Assembly (NCBI GenBank): GCA_000708835.1
Contig: DF237025.1
Coordinates: 93,667 to 157,666, forward strand
Source: Klebsormidium nitens
Taxonomy: Eukaryota > Streptophyta > Klebsormidiophyceae > Klebsormidiales > Klebsormidiaceae
Length of the DNA: 64,000 bases
Reading direction: 5' to 3'
The translations under genes were made by a program, and so were the position numbers. Shown here piece by piece: positions 1 to 11,046 of the stretch (within the stretch, counting starts at the first letter, position 1; every line of letters begins with the position of its first letter). Below the pieces are notes generated by a model that had not been told where the DNA came from, made no database searches, and worked only from the letters and a program-made list of their open reading frames with translations.

Positions 1-790
1 TTCGCCTCCGGTTTAAAGCCAAGGCGCCCTGTGTAGAGTCCCAATGGCAGCGTACAGTCTCTCCGGGCATCATAGGTACCGAAAGTGTGTACGAAGCTGT
101 CAGCGTGCATGAGAGGACAACGCACAGGGTCGAACGAGACAAAAGGTTTCGCGCCGAAGACATACGTTCACTGCTCACGTCAGCATTTTGCACGACGACC
201 CACCAGACGCGTGCGCTCGGCAGTCGCCCTCCAACGTCACTTTGGAGCTTGGAACGTCACTTGGTCAACGACCAGTATGCATGTCAACCGTGGTCTCACC
301 AGCTTGAGAATTCCGAAACGCCGCGCCGCGTCTCACAGCCTCGTAGGACAAGACGGTAAAAGAGAGGAAGCACTCTACCAACGTCTCGCAACAGCCTGGC
401 ATTGGCAAGAAACGGAATGGCTGCTTTCTCGTCGAGAGCTTTGATCTCTCCTCTGAGATTGGTGGAGGGGAGATTCTGCAGCAACGCCAGGTTACTTACG
501 TGCGCCCGTTGACGTGCGCCTTTGCTTATCAATACTGACTGCGCTGAGGTGATCCAGGCTGCACAAGATCAATCCGAAGAAAGATACTCTAGTTTGGGGG
601 ATTTGCACCTCTTCCTTCCCGCAAAAATGCTCTCGAGGCTCATCGAAGCTGTCCGATCCGTTTCTCAAAGGTAGCCTGCTGCAAAGGATCTTTTTTCCGT
701 CTCCTTCTGGCGCATCTAACTCTCTACGCCTTCTGAGCTGACAGCTGGCACGCATTACATTCCTGTCTGCGCGCGCGCACGATCCCAGCC
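1..790. other. Upstream flank of ammonium transporter A, no gene seen
   Basis: Several short overlapping open frames lie here, but none resembles a protein family or carries convincing splice sites. The last stretch before base 791 should hold the promoter and 5' leader of the transporter. A short alternating GC run (about 771-779) sits just before the start codon. I see no clear TATA box. Confidence 0.5.
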
Positions 791-3700
791 ATGTCGGCCC
801 CGCCGCCCGGGTCGTTCCTCGACACCGGCGACAACGCGTGGCAGCTGACGTCAGCCACGCTAGTGGGCCTACAGACTATGGTGGGGTTAGTCATGATCTA
901 CGGTGGGGTGGTCAAAAAGAAGTGGGCGATCAACTCCGCATTCATGGTCATGTACGCATACGCGGCAGTTATGCTGGTGTGGGTCATCTGCGGCTACCGC
1001 TTCTCCTTCGGGAAATGGCTCATTCCGTTCTGGGGCCGCCCCGGAACGACGCTCGGCGCCGGATTCGAGTCCACCCAGGCGAATCTGTACGCGGCTTACA
1101 TCACCCCGGCCTACGGAATGGCGACCATGGTCTTCTTCCAAGGGGTGTTTGCGGCCATCACGGTCGCCCTCATCGCGGGGGCGCTCCTCGGGAGAATGAG
1201 CTTCCTGGCGTGGATGTTGTTCGTGCCCTTATGGCTTGTGTGCTCTTATTCGGTCTGCGCGTTCTCGATCTGGGGGGGAGGGTTCCTGTACAAGTGGGGC
1301 GTGCTGGACTACTCCGGGGGCTACGTCATCCACGTGTCGTCCGGGACGGCGGGACACGTGGCAGCCGCGTGGGTGAGCTCCAGTTATCCCTCTGCTTCCT
1401 GCGGTTCTGATCCAATTGCCTCAATAAGGGATCGCCCTAACAGTTCGCTTTAGGGGCCGCTCTGACTAAATGAATGTGAAGGACTCCTTTGCCGTTCAAA
1501 ACAAAAGATGTTGCTACCGCTAGAATCCTGAAGCCCTGATAATCAACGAATTGCAGTCGCAAAAATGCTTTTGGAGCAACGAAATCTCGCTCTTCAACGA
1601 AAGTGATCACCGCTACTTCTACGATACAGCCCATCGAAAACATATCCGTCTCACTTGCTTCGCAGCTCGGGCCCCGTCTCCTGCGTGACCGCGAGCGCTT
1701 CCCCCCCAACAACGTCATCTTCGTTATGGCGGGCGCCGGCATGCTCTGGCTCGGCTGGAACGGCTTCAACGGGGGCGACCCTTACTCGGCAAACGTCGAC
1801 GCGGGGGTCGCCGTTCTTAACGTGAGCGTCGCTCAGCGGAGCTCCTATTTCCCTTAAGTTCACTTGACCTCTCAGTCTCCGTCGGTCTCGGGGACACGCG
1901 TCCTCGAGAAAAACTTCCTCGGTCGCTAAACTTTGACAGACCGGTGATGCGTTCTGGAATTTCGCACATTATATTGGCCAGGGTTTCAACAGTAGAATTT
2001 GTTTTGAAGACGGGAAACCTCTCGGTCCTTTCCGATGTGCGGCGATTTCAAAAAACACGGCAAAAGCTAGGATTGGGAAGCTGAAAAGCGTCTCTCAGAT
2101 GCGTCAAACAAGATTATACGTTTAAGGCCCTGCTCTGATGCCTGACGCGTCTTCCCCGAGAAGCGCGCTCCGCTTTCTTTCGCTCCAAGAGATCAATGCG
2201 GACTCAAAACAGCTGACGCCTCTCGTGGTCGCCCTTTTTGCCCCGCAGACCAACATTGCAGCGGCGACCAGCATGCTCGTGTGGATCCTCCTCGACTACG
2301 TCTTCTTCGGAAAGCCGTCCGTCATTGGCGCCGTGCAGGGCATCATCACCGGGCTTGTTGTTATCACTCCGGGGGCCGGTAAGCTTTCTCGCTCTGGTTC
2401 TGCTCTGGAGAGTGCACGGGAAAGCTGAATCGTTCTCGGGGTCACGCAACTAATTGAAGATAACCGCCAGAAACAAGTAACGCAACGTTCTCTTGACCGG
2501 CGGACATGCGATTCTGCTTGGCCCATGTTTTGCAAGGTTTTCTGTCGTTCATTCCGCTGCCGTCCTGATCTGTGTCCGTCTGAAACGCCGATCGTAAAGA
2601 GTTACTAAGGATGTCACATCTCTGCCGAGTAGATTGAGCTCTGAAGCGCTTTCTATACACCTCGGACGTTACTAAACAACCCGCTTTTCCGCAGGCTTAA
2701 GCAATTCAACACTGCTAACCCCACTCCTAACCCGGTTTTCCGCAGGCTTCTACGACCCAAAACTGTTAACCAACTTCTAAACCCGCTTTTCCGCAGGCTT
2801 CATCCCCGGGTGGGCCGCGATCGTGGAGGGTGTCTGTTCCGGTTCCGTTCCGTGGTTTACCATGATGGTGCTCGCGCGCAAAGTGCCCCTCTTCAAGATC
2901 GTGGATGACGTATTAGGAGTTGTTCACACTCACGCTGTCACCGGGCTCTTGGGGGGCATTCTCACCGGCGTGTTCACACTGCGCGATCTGGCCGCGTCGT
3001 TCCCGACGTTCCGGCCGTCCAACGGGCTTGTCCAGGGAGGCGGTGGGCAGGTGTGAAAACTCTCGGTCTCTTCGTCTTCAATGTTCTCCGATGCGGGACC
3101 CAGAAGTTGAGAGTTCTCTTCCGTGCAGATGCTACGCTTGACACTTCGTTTACCGACTGAAGATTTTATGCCGGCGTCGAGCACGCTCTGCGAAGTCGAC
3201 TTCCGTTGCGCACTGGACCTGCCAACTAATGTGCATCTGGTCCCTTCTGGTTCTCCTGCAAAGAATAGAATCTTCTGCCAGGCCTCTTGCCCATGCGAAT
3301 ACCGTTTTATCAGTTTCTCGCTGTTCCTGTCGCTTTGTACGCCTCGCAACACCACATCTTCGACAAACGCACTTCTCCACTGACTGTCAAAACTTTTTCA
3401 AGGAAAGTCGTCCTTCCCTTCTTCACACCCCATGTTTGCCAAGAACTTCTCACGGTGTCAACACCCTCTCTGTTTTCCCCTCCCGCAGTTCGGCAAGCAG
3501 ATCGTGGGCGGCCTCTTCGTCGTCGGCTGGAACATCGTGCTGACGTCGCTCATCATGCTCTTCCTCAAGCTGATCGTCCCGCTGCGGATGTCCGACGCGC
3601 ATCTGGAGATTGGAGATGACGCGGCGCACGGGGAGGAGGCATATGCCCTTTGGGGGGAGGGGATGACGTACGACGAGTCGCAGCACGGATGGAGCGGGCC

Positions 3701-3809
3701 CGAGGAGAAGAGCGCTCACGCGGAGAGGGTGGTCAAAGAGGGGGGATCCCCCGAGGGAATGGCGGCAGGCGGGGAACATACGCGGCTCAAAAGTGCCGCG
3801 ATGGTGTGA
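791..3809 (+). CDS. AMT2: Ammonium transporter A, AMT2/MEP class
   Basis: Predicted plasma-membrane ammonium transporter of about 480 residues with roughly eleven membrane helices. Spliced exons: 791-1372, 1666-1821, 2249-2378, 2797-3050, 3489-3809; all junctions are GT-AG and the phases agree. The N-terminal motif [16 protein letters not shown], the signature [13 protein letters not shown] (conserved Asp and first pore His) and VVHTHAVTG (second pore His) are all present. The C-terminal tail has [15 protein letters not shown], typical of plant AMT2 rather than AMT1. The ATG at 791 follows a purine-poor but plausible context (cagccATGtcg), and the length fits the family. A paralog with the same exon structure lies on the minus strand at 20704-26826. 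Intron 3 contains two extra copies of the exon 4 acceptor. The class is secure; substrate affinity and expression cannot be read from the sequence. Confidence 0.95.
2679..2802 (+). repeat. Ghost 3' splice-site array before AMT-A exon 4
   Basis: The acceptor string ending TTTTCCGCAGGCTT occurs three times at about 50-base spacing, with AG at 2694, 2744 and 2796. Only the last continues into the transporter frame. The spacers carry CTAAC-type branch-point-like strings, so each unit looks like a complete acceptor module plus about five exon bases. Confidence 0.8.
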
Positions 3810-4816
3810 TCGAAGAGAACTCGATCGAGGAGGGGGCGCTTGCGAAAAGACCCTTCAAGAAAAACGCACAATAAGTGCATTCTGTGGACGACATTTATAA
3901 GGGCTAAGAGAGGACACTACGATTCCTTTGCGCGGAAGCATAGGCACTACGTACTCATAGCGTAGATCGAAGATTCAAGGCGTATTTGGATGCCTTGTAA
4001 AGCAGACAGTCACGTATGGTTCATTAATCCCGGATCGCCGAGTTTGTTTGTTGGTTTATCAGGTCAAGAAGCATTCTAAAACATGAAGTTGCACAAGGTA
4101 TACTCACATCATGCATGGTGGCATTATAAATCGAGTTTTTGGGCGGCCTGATTCCCGTGGGATTTTGTCGAAACTTGAACATGCCCGCGGACCTTCTTAT
4201 TTACGCGTTAATCAAATGCCAGTGCGTTATTTGTAACTCATGTGGACTTCAAACGAACAAGGAGAACGGATACCTCCAAGGTGCAGCCCATGACCGGGCA
4301 TATGCAGTTCGCGGATCGAGCGCAATACGGCATGCTGCATGAGTACGGTATGTTTCACTCGTTAATATTCTACCCAGCCGTTGCGCGCATTATTTTCGCA
4401 AAGAGACAGTAATCGCATTCAAAAAAGGTAACCCTGTAGCTTTCCTTTCGCAATCATGCCACATAGAAAAGGTGCCTTATGCAATCAACGTATGGTACGT
4501 TTTAGTCCAAGGAAACATTGAATCCAGGCTCGGTAAACATTCATCAATAGCGGGCTTTCAGAGTAAGTATACAATTACGAAACCAAGCAGCCAGCGGACC
4601 AGACTCCACTACCAGCACTTGCTCAAAAGACAGTAAAGCGTGCGAAAACTGGACCATGTTTTACACGACTGGAGCCGATTCGCAGGTCTAAAAATGATGC
4701 CCCACGCATATCAACCCAAACTCTATCGGGCTCACTAGACGTTCACATTGAAGCAAACTACGGATTTTGTATACAGGATATCTACACCAAAGGGCCCAAA
4801 TCAAAGAAATTGCTTT
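3810..4816. other. Intergenic, no gene seen
   Basis: AT-richer sequence between the 3' end of transporter A and the 3' end of the minus-strand C2-like gene. No open frame here resembles a known family. It should contain both genes' 3' UTRs. Confidence 0.5.
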
Positions 4817-7070
4817 TTACAAAAGTGGATACACCTGCGCCTTTTCCTCTTCCTTTCCTACTGCTTCGCCCTCCTTCGACGCCACAACCCAAGCCGCCCC
4901 ATCTGGACCGTACACGGCCGCCGGTACGTACCCCTCTGCGGACACCCCTTCTATGCGGTTCATCTTAAGAGGATCATACGCGTACTGAGCACTCTCTTGG
5001 GCTCGAGCACCCCCCAGAACATATCCAGGGGGGTACAGCAGCCGGACCCCCACGCCCATCTGCCCAATCTCGGTACCCCCGGGCGCAACGACCACCCGCT
5101 TTCTGCTGCACCGCTCGCCCCCCTCTGACACCCGAAACTGCGCCGCGAGCGTCCGGGACTCCCCGTCCAGACAATCTGCTAGGTTTACTCTGGCGTGCCC
5201 AAGCAAAACGACTTTTTTGATCTTGCCAGTGATGCTGCCCTTCCGGCAGCCGTAGAGCTCGAGCAGCAGGTCCCCGGTTGTGAAGCTACCGGAAGCGGTT
5301 TGGGGAAGGGCGAAAGAGAGGTGAGGACCCGTGCCCCAGGAAAGGTTGAGAGCGTCGGTGCTGGACCGGTGGAGCATGGTCAGCCGATGCGTAGTGTCGT
5401 TAAGCTGCGACAAAACGCGGACTTGATTAGAAAACACGAGCGGGTATTTGGCTGGTGGCATGTCGTAACCACATGGAAATCAAGTGTGAAGGGTTATTGA
5501 GGACGGAGCCTGGTCCAGCAACATGTGGCTTGTTTGATGATGCGCGGTGTCACTACAGTAACCAGTACAGATTCCGAAAGTGGGCAATACTATATACTTC
5601 TGCAAAAGAAATCGCCACCAACCGCTCGAAAGAGGAATATGCTGAGATCGAGACCAACGGCAGAGTCCTAAACTCCTACACAAATAAAGGTGAAACGACG
5701 CTTTTTCTACATGCTGAAAACAAATTCGGAACGAAGGGGATGTCCTGTACAAACAACGGCGAAATGTCCCTTTTCCGGAGCATGAAGGGAGAGAAAGGAG
5801 ACCTCTTAGTGCTACACAAAAACACAAACCATAGCAGAATCACACATGTGCTTGTCGTATAACCGAATTGAGTGACCAGCGCTGCAGATTTCTGCCCAAG
5901 CATCAACAGAATCTATTCCTTGTGCCGGCACCATTCGAAGTGCTGAGAAGCGCAGCGACCATTTAAAAAAGGTTTCAGCACCAAAACTTGCTCGTATCTA
6001 AAGTCTGAAAGAGACTAGAGCTTCTGATTGGTTAGTCAATTGTATGTTTAGTAGCTACTTCTGCAAAATGGAAGCCCAGTGACTAAAAAGAACTACACAG
6101 CGGGATGTCAACCCCTGAAAGGACATTCTTTGAGATTACAAGCGCCTTGAAGGAGGTTCAAGATAGACACAGGCTCCGTCAAAAGCCTGCTTATCAAAAA
6201 GCATGTCAACCTCTGTCAGTCAACTGCTTACCGTGGCACTCAAGAAGTAGGCCTCTGGCACATAGACCTTTCTCTTCCTCCGCTTGGACACCGAAACCAG
6301 TGGGCCCGAGAAGTCGCCAAGCGATAACTGTGGGAAAAAGAGGCAAGATCGTAAGGGCTTGAGAGACAGACTTCCATCAGCATCGGAGAAAACCGATGCC
6401 ACTGATTGATCTCTGTCGCTTGACTTCCCAGTTAGACCTGAACTCACTCCAACAGTAAGCAGCTTTTAAGTACAGGTAGTTTGCCTGGACTTTGTGGGCT
6501 TAGTTACCTCTGTACAGGACCATAAAAATGCAAAGAAGAAGAGAGGGACAATTTTGGACAAGTTAAGGACCGCCACAGCACAGCTCAAGTCGCCAGCGCA
6601 GCACACACAGTGAAACAACAAACCGAGTTCAATTTGATGCCTCAGTAATGCAATTTAAGCCCTGAATCGCATGACGACTGATTACAAGGACCACCTTTGC
6701 AGACAAGGCCAGAGTTCTAAAGCAAGTTGGCCAACTCTATGAAACATCACATGCTCCACCCAAAAGCACGGGGCCCCGGCAAAGTCTTCCTTGTAAGCGC
6801 CGCAATAGAATTTCCTCACAGAACACACATTTCCACCTCAAGAAGTCCTGGCTGCCTTTCCCTCAGCTTGCGTCAATCAGGTCCTTAAGAAGTTTCCTAA
6901 GTCTGAGCTCTCACCTGCACCGTAACACCGGAAGCTCTAGGGGTACTCCCCGGAATTGAGTACCGCTGCCCAACATATCCGTGAGCCCGCCTTTGATTGC
7001 GCATGCGATCTTTGTTGGCGCTGACGAGTATCGCGACCCCGACGAACACTGGGATCAGGAGGAACAACAT
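4817..7070 (-). CDS. Putative membrane-anchored C2-like protein
   Basis: Minus-strand model with exons 6915-7070, 6232-6327 and 4817-5404, all phase 0 with GT-AG borders, giving about 279 residues. The ATG at 7070 opens directly into a hydrophobic segment (MLFLLIPVFVGVAILVSA) followed by basic residues, which looks like an N-terminal signal anchor. The middle part (GVTVQLSLGDF, then LLLELYG and GHARVNLADCLDGESRTLA) resembles the strands of a divergent C2 domain as in plant SRC2-like proteins. The tail is Tyr/Pro/Ala rich (GVRLLYPPGY). The calcium-binding aspartates are not evident, so a lipid or protein binding role without calcium is possible. The open frame also continues upstream through an acceptor at 7115 to a possible exon ending at 7144, so the true start could lie further 5'. 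Family assignment is tentative. Confidence 0.5.
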
Positions 7071-8657
7071 AGAGAGCGGGTTTGAGCACAACCGAAGTTC
7101 TGATTGAGATGGTTTCTGAAAGAGCAAAAACCGTTGACAACACCTTGTGTCCTCTGAACTGTAGATACTGCTGTCCCCTGGTTGCCAATGACAAGTAGTT
7201 GCAAGGAGATTGTTCCTCTATTGTGCGTCCACCACTGTACGAAAACGACAAGGCCGATGCTTCACGTGCAGAATGCACTCTCCAGCTTCCTAATCGCTTT
7301 CCAGCTTTTAAACAGACCCTTGCAGCAGCGCTCTCCTGAGCCCAGAATCGGCTCGTTTCAATCCAGACGCCAGGACTCGGGAGTTCAACGAAGCACACCG
7401 CAGAGGTGCCCAGAGTTGGATAGGGGCCGCTATGGCGCCAAGCAACTGCCGTGCACACGCTGCTAATAGAATCGTGAGGTCCTGCAGAACCTGTGCCCCA
7501 GCTACGCAGAACCTTCAGAAGCTCCATATGCATGCAAAATTGGGTGCCTTTCGAAGTTTCGAAGCTCAATCCTGCATGACGTCACACCTGTGGTCGTCAT
7601 TCCGGGATACCCGGTTCCCCGGTAAGGTGGTACCAGGTGGTACCCGGCCTGCAGGCCGCGGCCCGGTGAAGCGAAGCCGCAGACTGCACAATGAGCGCTA
7701 GCCGATCTACCTGGATCTACCGACGCGGGTCACCGATGTGCACCGGACGCGGGTCACCGATGTGCACCGGGTACCGTATATTTCCAGACAGCTCGATCCG
7801 TACGTACCGCGCCCGCGCTGCCCTTGATGCCCACGGGGTGCACGTGGGCCATTTTGGCTCATCCCATAGGCTGAAACTTTGCTTACTACCTAATTGATCT
7901 AGGTATGGTGGTCATGCAGTCATGTACCGTGTGTAGCTCTTGTCCAACCGAACGTTCCACGGTCCACCTCAGAATCACTGAGGGATAATTCAATACTTCC
8001 ATTTTTGTGTGCAATCTGATGGATTGTTAACTTTCAATCTGATTGAAACGGCCAACTTTGTTACCCAATTGTACATCCATCCGTAGTCACCTTTAATAAA
8101 GAAAAATTCACATAGAGGAAAGCCCAAAAGCAATACGTAGATAACGATCCCCCCAGGTTTTGTATCAACTGTGCAAGCTTATTAAGGCCGGAGTGTATAC
8201 TTAAAATCCACCTTAATCACCATCAGAAGGCTCTAATCTAGCAATTTTGAATCGTACACATGCTCTCATGCAGCACAACACGGCAACCTGGCCGGCTCCA
8301 ATCCATCGATCTCTTGTGCCAACAACTGCATATGACGAAGTAACCCGGCAAACTTTGTGACTCCAAACGAACATACCGTATCTTGAATATGATCTCGCCG
8401 GCGAAGTTGCAAGCTCATGTAGAGTGGTGCTAGCTAGTCCATGTTACATGCCCGGTTGCCTGACCTACATTATTTTCTACAAACATGTATGACTACATAC
8501 AATGACAGGTTGAACATGAAGTTCGCCAACAACTTTCACCGAGGCGTTCAATACGTCTCAGCTCGGAGCAATAAAATGATTCTTATTCAGCCCTAGCTCC
8601 TTCCTTCCTTTTGCAAAGCTCCCGCTGTAAGTCGTTGCAAAGGCGGATGTCTTAGTC
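7071..8657. other. Intergenic or upstream region of the C2-like gene
   Basis: It contains an open frame (7144-7533, minus) that could be an extra 5' exon of the C2-like gene, because its donor phase matches. I do not recognise its protein. A short GC-rich patch with direct and palindromic GGTACC-type elements lies at about 7620-7780. The rest is AT-rich with no recognisable gene. Confidence 0.4.
7722..7769. repeat. 24-bp perfect tandem duplication
   Basis: Two identical 24-base units starting GACGCGGGTCACC lie directly head to tail. No coding role is apparent. It follows a GC-rich stretch with two GGTGGTACC copies. Confidence 0.9.
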
Positions 8658-10342
8658 CTAGATACTACCTTTTAGGATTCGGAATGAAAACATTTCGCTT
8701 GCTGTACTCGCACGCGTGCTATACGAGGGTTTGAGCAGAACGACGTCCTCGCCACTCCATCGCCGAAATACTTCATCAAATTCGGCTGCCGCCGCCACAA
8801 TGTACCTAGTCAGGTCAATCGAGAAGCACTCGTCAAATCTACAGGTGGAACTTCCGCTTCCAAAGAAGATCATATCAGACATAGCTTCCTGAGGCTAAAC
8901 GCGTCATCTCACCTCAACTAAAGGCGGTGAAACACGACCTTACTCGATAAACTGATTGTAAAAGAAAGTATCTAATGACTCAATCTGGACTCTACAATCA
9001 GGAGAGCTGAAGATCGGCCAAGGCGATAGTGCAATCTGCCTGAATAGAGTAGCAAGATGAGACGGCAAAAAATTGCTTTCTCAGTTTCTGTTACCCTAAA
9101 AGCATTGTTCTTTCCCGATCCTGACTTTTGAACTCGATGTGTGAAATTGCTAACCTGACTTGCGAAGACTGAGTTCTCTCTGAGATACTTCAAAAAGGAC
9201 TTGCGCATAATGTGAGGTGCAATTCCAGCCCGACTTGTGAACTTTGCGATAATGCCTGATTTGCAAACCTTGCGATAATCTGAGATACCTTCAAAACCTT
9301 GCCGAGATTGTGAAAAGGATCCTCTGACAGCGTGACACGGCACTTAGCCCTTGTATCATGGATGCTCCTGATAAAAGCATCTTGATTGTCTGAGAGAAGG
9401 CACCATCTAAGAAGCAACAGATGTCTAAAAACTTTTGACTCATTTCCACAACCTCTTATAGATACAGTGATCCTTCTTCCCCTAAGGTAGAAATTTTCGC
9501 CGTTCTCAAAATAACACCATCTATTAGATACTCGAACCAAGTCCAGCAAACACTCACTTGAACCCCATGTGAACGTCCTGCTCCTCCCAAACGATTACGC
9601 TCGCTCCGAGCCCCGCAACAAAACCCCCCAACATGGCCATCAAGACCATCGCCAGAAGTATGAATGGCCAGATGATGGAGAAGAAGACGGCCCCTTTCCT
9701 TGACAGAATCCCCTCCGATGACCAGGTTCTCCTTAGATTGAACCAAAGAATGGGGAAGAAGGACCTCAAGGCAAGCGCTGTGACCAGTGTCCCGTCCACA
9801 AGCATGCCTAGCACACCTGCGAAGATACACTCTGCCAAGTGGAGCAAGCTAATGTCATACGGCTTCTCGACCGCCCGCTCACGAAACTCCCGCAGGTATC
9901 CAAAGTAGTTGTCATAGTTCCAGCTTGCGAAGTCCTTGATGCATTCGAGGGCACTTAGGAGAATTGGCCGCCTCTGGAAGGCGTCTCCATATACCACCTG
10001 ACCAAATATGACCAGAACGGGGCCTCCAATCACACTCGCAGTCAGGACAGCGAAAGGCCAGGCGACTAGAGGTACTAGCAACAGAAGCAGGGCCAGGATT
10101 TTGACATTTCTCCCAAGGACTCGCGTCCTAACAAGCGTCCAGTAAGTGATGACCGCATCATGTGGCAGCAGCGCAACTGCGACCAGAAGGTTTCCAATGG
10201 ACAATGTGACCGATGCAACAAGAGACCGGCAGAGCCGAACTAGGACATATACCACTCCCTGAAAAGTCCACACTACAAATGCACTGAGGCTTCTCTGCCT
10301 GAATTCAGTCACAATAGAACGCTCGCCACTGCCGCGCAACAT
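8658..10342 (-). CDS. At3g27390-like uncharacterised membrane protein
   Basis: Minus-strand gene with exon 1 at 10342-9558 and exon 2 at 8805-8658, joined in phase (donor AA/gtgagt, acceptor tag/G), giving about 310 residues. It has several hydrophobic segments. The order matches the plant membrane protein family typified by Arabidopsis At3g27390: an N-terminal helix pair, the LLPHDAVITYWTLVRTRVLG block (family: WPVHAFWTYYC...), a WNYDNYFGYLREFRE block, and YIVAAAAEFDE at the exon 2 start. The family has no established biochemical role that I know of. Family members are usually clearly longer. Here exon 2 ends at TAG 8658-8660, or splices at a possible donor at 8668 to exons I could not find, so the C-terminus is uncertain or shortened. 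The gene is divergent from the methionine S-methyltransferase. Confidence 0.7.
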
Positions 10343-11046
10343 GACAAACAGAGAGTGGACGCACTGATGTTTCCATCCACTCTTTCATGAGCTGCATGCA
10401 GTGCTGAAGGAACCTGTTGAGGATGTTGCAGAAGTACCAAGGGAGCAGTCTGTGAGGTGCTCAGCCTGTTGACGACCAGACATTTGAAAGTGTCCGCGCA
10501 CTCAATGTCATTCAGGCTCTGGCTCTGCCCCCTCCTCTGGCTCTGCCTCCGAGTCGTTCTCAGCCTCACAGATCGTTGAACACCTTACTCAGAAAACTCG
10601 GATCTCCAGCGACAAGATCTGACACAGAACTGCCACCGCTGGTCTGATGGATAAGTAAAAATTTGTCGTCGTAAACATATGGTGTCAAGTTCTTGCGCCA
10701 GATCGCCCTACCACCGTAACAGTTGCCCCACAACTGCCCACGAGGTTCAGTCCAACTCAGTACGGTGCGTCCATCCGACTCATGTGAACTCCAGCTGTGG
10801 CAAGAACTCGGAGTCGGAGTTGAAGGTGGTTGAAGGATTGCTGGTTGCTGGTCAAAAGCTGGAAAAGTGTCACTGTTGTGGTGGCGCTCACGAAGTGTGG
10901 CAGGGGGCAAGCAAAAGTTTTGAGTGTCTCGGATAGCTACCATCTTTTCAAGGAAAGAGGCAACCAAGCATTGCGAGGGAATGCATTGCGAGGCAACGTA
11001 TTGATTAATTTGCCGCGTCACAGCAAAACCCACATCTGCAATCAAC
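10343..11046. promoter_or_regulatory. Shared divergent promoter region, 704 bp
   Basis: This interval lies between the start codons of two genes pointing away from each other, so it must hold both promoters and 5' leaders. It includes a short GGCTCTG-rich stretch (about 10510-10550) and a doubled GCATTGCGAGG element near 10966-10995. No convincing TATA box or known operator is visible. A long minus-strand open frame at 10566-11078 overlaps the methyltransferase start and is judged a chance frame. Confidence 0.5.

Noticed and set aside
85-755. Several overlapping open frames at the left end
   Set aside because: They overlap each other on both strands, look like no protein family and lack splice context.
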